A DNA stretch of 64,000 nucleotides from positions 868,001 to 932,000 of the forward strand of contig PUFA01000164.1 of assembly GCA_003508835.1 (NCBI GenBank), given 5' to 3'. The notes below the pieces were generated by a model that worked only from the letters and a program-made list of their open reading frames with translations, searched no databases and was not told the origin of the DNA. The translations under genes were made by a program, and so were the position numbers. Positions 59,491 through 64,000 of this stretch are shown here, piece after piece; within the stretch, counting starts at the first letter, position 1; every line of letters starts with the position of its first letter. The DNA comes from Eonycteris spelaea (taxonomy: Eukaryota > Chordata > Mammalia > Chiroptera > Pteropodidae).

Positions 59491-61931
59491 CAACTAAGGC
59501 ATGGAGCTAGATAAAACTATATATAAGCATTTTCTAGAGCATGCCCCCAAACCATTATTTCAGCAAGATTAAAAAGGGTATCTTGTCACAGAGCTAGGTT
59601 TACTACCAAGGTAATGAAGCTTAAGTGTCAGGATCCCTCCCTGTACAAACCCTGAGAATATTGGGAGCTGCTGAGAGTTGTCGCGTGTTCTAGTTACATG
59701 AGGAAAAAGAGTTGCCACAGGTAACATTTCTAAGGAAGCCTTTCTGGTATATTGCCACAGAAAGCTCAGAAGAAAAGAGATAAGAATCTCTAAGAACTTT
59801 AAAGTGACTTTAAATAAATATATACTATGTCCTTAGCTCTATTTTATTTTGTATTTTTTTCCATAAAGAGGGTTCCCAAACTATAAAAGTTTCAGGCTCC
59901 ACACAACCTAGATTCAGCACTGCGTGGTTTACTAAACACAGAACAAAACAAAATGGAACAGGTTTCCTTGATGTGGAATTTTGGAGGCACCTACCACACA
60001 AATTTGTAATGTAAATCTCTTAGAGAAAGTTGGGATATGCAGTTTTTTCTAAATGTGCACATTCCTTTTTCCATAAAGCACCTGAAGCAATCAACATCCT
60101 GAGGAAAACACTTAGGGAAGCTTTGCTCTGGCCACTGGCCCACTCCTGCTTCCTGTCCCATTTCCTCCCAAAGAATGAGCACTTCTTCGGCAGCTTTCAG
60201 CAAACCGCTGGAAATGACTGGAGTGTCACTTCATAATGAATTTTACATTTAAAGGAAATATGAAGTAGATTCTTTCTAAGTTTGAGCCTCCTATGTTTAT
60301 CATGACCCTGGATGATATAAGAAAACTTAAAACTTTGAATATAATGTAACTTGCCCATTTTAACCCTTATCTGTCTCTCATCATGAAGGTGATTATAGTT
60401 ATTTTCCTGAAATGAAGAGTACATGTGTCATTATATTTTTAGATTTAATCTACATTTTCAAATTCTACTGCCCACTGGGAGTTGACAGTAACCTAAAATA
60501 GTAACCTGAATGACAGACACCTCAGAGATATTTCAATGCAATTGCCAAATGGAAGCTATTATAACCCTCCAAGAATAATTTTTAAATAGTTTCAAAATGT
60601 CTTAAATTGCTAAATATAAAAAAGAACTGTGGTTTTTCATAATAGAATTAAACTAGGTGAGACCCACCCTAAACAGTAGACAATAAATTAAGCTGTTCAG
60701 AAATCTGTATTAGAAGAAAAATGTCTTATATGGTGAAAGTTAAATTGTACCTTATCCACATCAGGTGGCATTTTAAATAATATTTTCCGTGGACAACTCA
60801 GTGATGAATGTGTCTGTGTGTGTGTGTTGGCAAGAATCACATCTGTCTTCATACTTGGCTTTCTTCTAAATTTTCTTCTAAATTTTCATTTTAGTTCTAT
60901 CACATTTACAGCATCTGCATTCACAAGATTACTCACTTCCCTAGCTCAGATTTCATGGCATTTAACAACTATAATTATACTTTTCAAGTATGTACCAGTC
61001 TTCAGTATTACATTCACTGGCAGGGACATTAGCTTTCAAAAATGCTGTAAAGCTCATGGAAGTTTCATTTGTAAAGATGGGAATACTTAATTTTGATGAC
61101 AGTTATCTTGTTCATAACCATACTAAAAAGATTAATCTTATTAAAAGTGTATTTAAACTGGTGAATCTAAATATAACTTCCTAAATTCTATTATCAAATT
61201 GTAGAAATGGTCTTAGATATAAATTACCTAGAGTTTAAAGAGGAGAGGTGATAAAAATAAAATTCCCTTACTTTTTAGGTAAATATTGTTAAAGATTCAA
61301 AGATAGGGTGAAGATTTGTTTGGGTTTTCCCAGTACAGTCCCAGTTTATGCCTATTGCTTTAGCTTCATTATTGCTATCATCCTCCACTCTCAAAACTTT
61401 TTTGGTATGGGTGGTAAATTATATAGTTGCCCTGTTTATAGATTATCTACTAAATCTAGAATGATTTGATCTAAGTCATTCAGTTCTTTCTACCACTTTC
61501 TTCCAATTCCTGCTATACTACAAAACTTGGATGGATTTGTAATAATAAATGAGAAAAATATGGTTGTTTAGTAAGAAAATTAAAATTTAAATCGTGACTA
61601 TTTCATTTTTGTTGTTATTGTTGCAAATTTGATTTAATGATAATATCTCAGCATTAACATAACTAGTGCGTGATAAAGACCATTAAGTAGTTTATAATTT
61701 CCCTCCTTGCAAAATGACTTCCTTGATTGATGGATAGGATTCTTAGGATAATGTGTCATGGTTTACTTTTCCATTTTATTTATTATGTATTTTTAACACA
61801 TAGAAATATAAAACATAATATTTAAATGGTTCATATTCCCACTAACTGGATTACTCATACCCATTAATATTTAAATATATCCAACCTCTCACCCTTCCAC
61901 CCCATCACACACACATAAAATTTTACTTTTA
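59491..61931. other. Unclassified sequence
   Basis: About 2.4 kb with no recognised repeat. Open frames at 59991-60203, 60030-60236 and 60818-61090 were inspected and match no family. A 14-bp unit (TTCTTCTAAATTTT) is repeated at about 60861-60888. Confidence 0.35.
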
Positions 61932-62486
61932 TGTGTGGTATATTTATCTATTATTGTATAACAAATTACTGTATAACATGTTAGCAGATTAAAACACAAA
62001 CTTTTATGATTTCTCGGTTTCTGTGGGGCAGGAATTCAGCTGTGGTTTAGTAGGGTGCTTGTGGCTCAGGATCTCTCATGAGGAAGCAATCAAGCTGTAG
62101 GCCAGAGCTATAGTCATCTGAAGGCCTGGCTATGGCTGTAGGATTTATTTCCAAGATGGTTTACTCACATGGCTATTAGCTGGAGGCCTCAGTTCTTTGC
62201 TGGTTGCTGGCAGTAGGCCTTTGTTTCTTACCATGAGGTCCCTTCCTAGGGCTGCTTGACTTAAAGCTATGCAAGTGGAATTCCATAGAGCAAGTGATCC
62301 AAGAGATCCAAGAAGAAAGCTGAAAAATGCCTTTTGTTATCTAGCCTCAGACTTTACACACCATTACTATTCATTAGAAGCCGTTCACCAAATCCAGTCC
62401 ACATTCAAGGAGAGGGAAATTAATCTAGACCTTTTGAAGTGAGGAGTATCAAAGAATTTGTGGACATGTTTTAAAGCCACCACACA
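61932..62486 (+). mobile_element. Ancient interspersed repeat with short terminal inverted repeats
   Basis: Bounded by TGTGTGGT (61932-61939) and ACCACACA (62479-62486). Inside, 'attgtataacaaattactgt', 'ggtttctgtggggcaggaat', 'ttagaagccgttcaccaaat' and 'ccagtccacattcaaggaga' follow a widespread mammalian repeat of about 550 bases whose name I cannot give with certainty. Non-coding. Confidence 0.6.
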
Positions 62487-62919
62487 TGGTATAAATGTAG
62501 GAAGCTAGTGTTAAGTGGAAGCACTGGAAACTATAAATCATTGCTGAAAGAAGGATCTAAACAAATGGAGAGATATTCACCAGTTGAAGACTCAATACTG
62601 TTCGGATGTTAATTTGCTCCAAATTTATTTATGTATTCTGTGCTATTACAACAAACCCAAGCAGTCTTTCTTGTAAAAATTGATGAGTCTAAATTAATAT
62701 GGAAGTGCAAAAGGCATGGAACAGTAAGACAGTCCTGAAGAAAACTAGAAAACATAATTAAGACATTTCAACTACATTTTACTATGTAGTTATGATAGTA
62801 ATTAAGACAAGAGTGTTTTAAGACAAGTAATTTAATGAAACAGAACAAAAGTTTAGAAAGAGACACTATACTGTCGGTTGACTCTTGGCAGAAGTGCCAA
62901 ACAATTTAAAGGGCAAAGT
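62487..62919. other. Unclassified sequence
   Basis: Nothing recognised. Confidence 0.3.
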
Positions 62920-63292
62920 CCTAAACTGGAAACAGTCAAATGGCTATCAAAAGGAGAATGGATTAACAAACCATGATATATTCATACTGTGGAATCCACT
63001 TGGCAATAAAAGCAACAAAATACCGATATATACAAAAGCATGAATAGACCTATAATACATTTTGCTGAGCAAAAGAAGCCAGAAGTAAGTAAATACATAT
63101 ACATATTCCCATTTAAATGAAGTTAAGAACAGGTAAAACTAATATATGGGAAAAATCAGAATAGTGGTTACCAGTGGGAGACAGTATAAATAGGGAAAGA
63201 ACATCAGGAAACTTTCTGGGGTGATGGAAATGTTTTATAACATGATCTACTTAGTGTTTCTGTGAGCATATGCAGAAATAAAAATGCATTGA
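62920..63292 (+). mobile_element. LINE-1 3' UTR fragment, left part
   Basis: 'ggaaacagtcaaatggctat', 'gatatattcatactgtggaa', 'aatcagaatagtggttacca', 'gggtgatggaaatgttttat' and 'aaaaatgcattga' are old L1 3' UTR in order. Interrupted exactly at 63292 by the 5S-derived insertion and resumed at 63432-63460 ('aatttacatgtaacagttac'). Confidence 0.85.
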
Positions 63293-63418
63293 GTCTACAG
63301 CCATGCCACCCTGAGCATTCCCAATCTCGTCTGATCTTGGAAGCTAAACAGGGTCAGACCTGGTTAGTTCTGGTTGGGAGACCACCTAGGAAGATTAGGT
63401 GCTGTAGACAGGAAAAAA
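63293..63418 (+). mobile_element. 5S rRNA-derived SINE or retropseudogene with poly(A) tail and TSD
   Basis: 63293-63410 follows 5S rRNA from the GTCTACAGCCATGCCACCCT start, through ATCTCGTCTGATCTTGGAAG and the internal control region (AAGCTAAACAGGGTCAGACC for the A box), to GGGAGACCACC and GGTGCTGTAGAC at the 3' end. A short GG and an A tract follow (63411-63420, merging with the TSD). The sequence AAAAATGCATTGA flanks it at 63280-63292 and 63419-63431, proving insertion by the L1 machinery. Several changes in the body mean it is not a functional 5S gene, and real 5S genes lack an A tail and TSD. Fruit bats are known to have 5S-derived SINEs (MEG family); whether this is one or a lone retrocopy cannot be told from one copy. 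The 60-codon frame across it is spurious. Confidence 0.92.
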
Positions 63419-63460
63419 AAAAATGCATTGAAATTTACATGTAACAGTTACACATTTTTT

Positions 63461-64000
63461 TTTTTCCATATGGTATTCATTCTACAACTAAAAAGAAGCA
63501 GAATAAAATCTTTCAGTTTCTACTAAGGTACCAAAGTATTATAGAATCTGCATACTAAAAGATGTGCCAGATCAAAGAGCAGAAAAAAGTTCAAATTAGT
63601 TTTACAATTTTTAGACTCCTGAGCAAAATCAAGACAAAATGTGTTCTACCCAGAAGAAACTGTACTGTCTTCATTTGATGGGTTATAAGATGTGAGAATG
63701 TTTACCATAAATCAAATATAGAGCATGCAAGAGAGGCAGCTGGCTTGCCATGTTTTAATTCCCACCTGGGATGGCAAGAAGATCCAAAGGTGAAAAGGAG
63801 CAGGAAGGAAGGATGAACATTCATAGTCTTCTCTACAGCATGAAGCTCACCATCTATAGGCCTTATATTGAGAAAGGAGAATTATTTGTTTTGAATAAAG
63901 ATTAATGTGTTGCTTAATATCTTGAATTTGGCACCTTCTGAATTTCTGAATTGACACTGTGGCTTGTGTTTTAAAATGACTCTAAGACTATTATCTAGCA
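63461..64000. other. Unclassified sequence to window end
   Basis: Nothing recognised. Confidence 0.35.

Noticed and set aside
63262..63444. Functional 5S rRNA gene
   Set aside because: A tail, target-site duplication and several substitutions show a retroposed copy, not a tandem-array 5S gene.
1..64000. CRISPR array, operon, phage or other prokaryotic defence system
   Set aside because: No regularly spaced repeats with unique spacers, no dense ORFs, no ribosome-binding-site pattern; the sequence is clearly mammalian.
1..64000. tRNA genes
   Set aside because: Only MIR-type tRNA-like heads were seen (for example 35942); no full cloverleaf with intact A and B boxes was recognised by eye.

Overview
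This window is mammalian nuclear DNA: AT-rich, with poly(A)-tailed retroelements, MIR/L2 fossils, L1 remnants on both strands, microsatellites, and no gene-dense or operon-like organisation. I find no supportable protein-coding exon. The only gene-derived sequences are a dead retrocopy of BTF3 (26879-27550) and a 5S rRNA-derived SINE or retropseudogene (63293-63418). The window reads as a gene desert or a long intron.

Likely host: a bat. Several L1 3' ends (22325-22655 on +, 45598-46383 on -) match the L1 3' UTR type I know from bats. No Alu, carnivore SINEC, ruminant Bov-tA, pig PRE or rodent B1/B2 element was seen. A 5S-derived, A-tailed element with a 13-bp target-site duplication (TSD) fits the 5S-derived SINEs described in fruit bats (Pteropodidae). 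The species call is an inference.

Layout. 1-9.9 kb: mostly unique AT-rich DNA with a ~470-bp polypyrimidine microsatellite, MIR fossils, a GA repeat and a 175-bp Tigger1-type MITE. 10-12 kb: L1 3' part on +. 12-18 kb: a GT repeat, a MIR-like fossil, an MLT1-type LTR, and a Tigger-group transposon carrying a second Tigger1-type MITE inside it. 18-24.4 kb: L1 debris in both orientations, including an L1 with a twin-priming inversion, plus MIRs. 25.5-27.6 kb: L1 fragment, an unidentified A-tailed retrocopy with a 34-bp tandem repeat, and the BTF3 pseudogene. 28-41 kb: mainly unique DNA with L1, L2, MIR and hAT fossils, an AT repeat and a strong short palindrome. 41.6-43.5 kb: L1/HAL1 on +. 45-52.5 kb: a large block of minus-strand L1, interrupted by two unidentified insertions. 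52.8-54.5 kb: L1 and L2 fragments. 55.6-58.1 kb: a minus-strand L1 keeping both termini but internally deleted. 58-62.9 kb: possible LTR-like sequence, L2, unique DNA and an ancient 555-bp repeat. 63 kb: an L1 3' end interrupted by the 5S element.

Functionally nothing here forms a pathway. The value of the window is its record of retrotransposition and transposition. Family names come from pattern recognition without a database search, and element boundaries are approximate (tens of bases) unless a duplication or terminal repeat fixes them.
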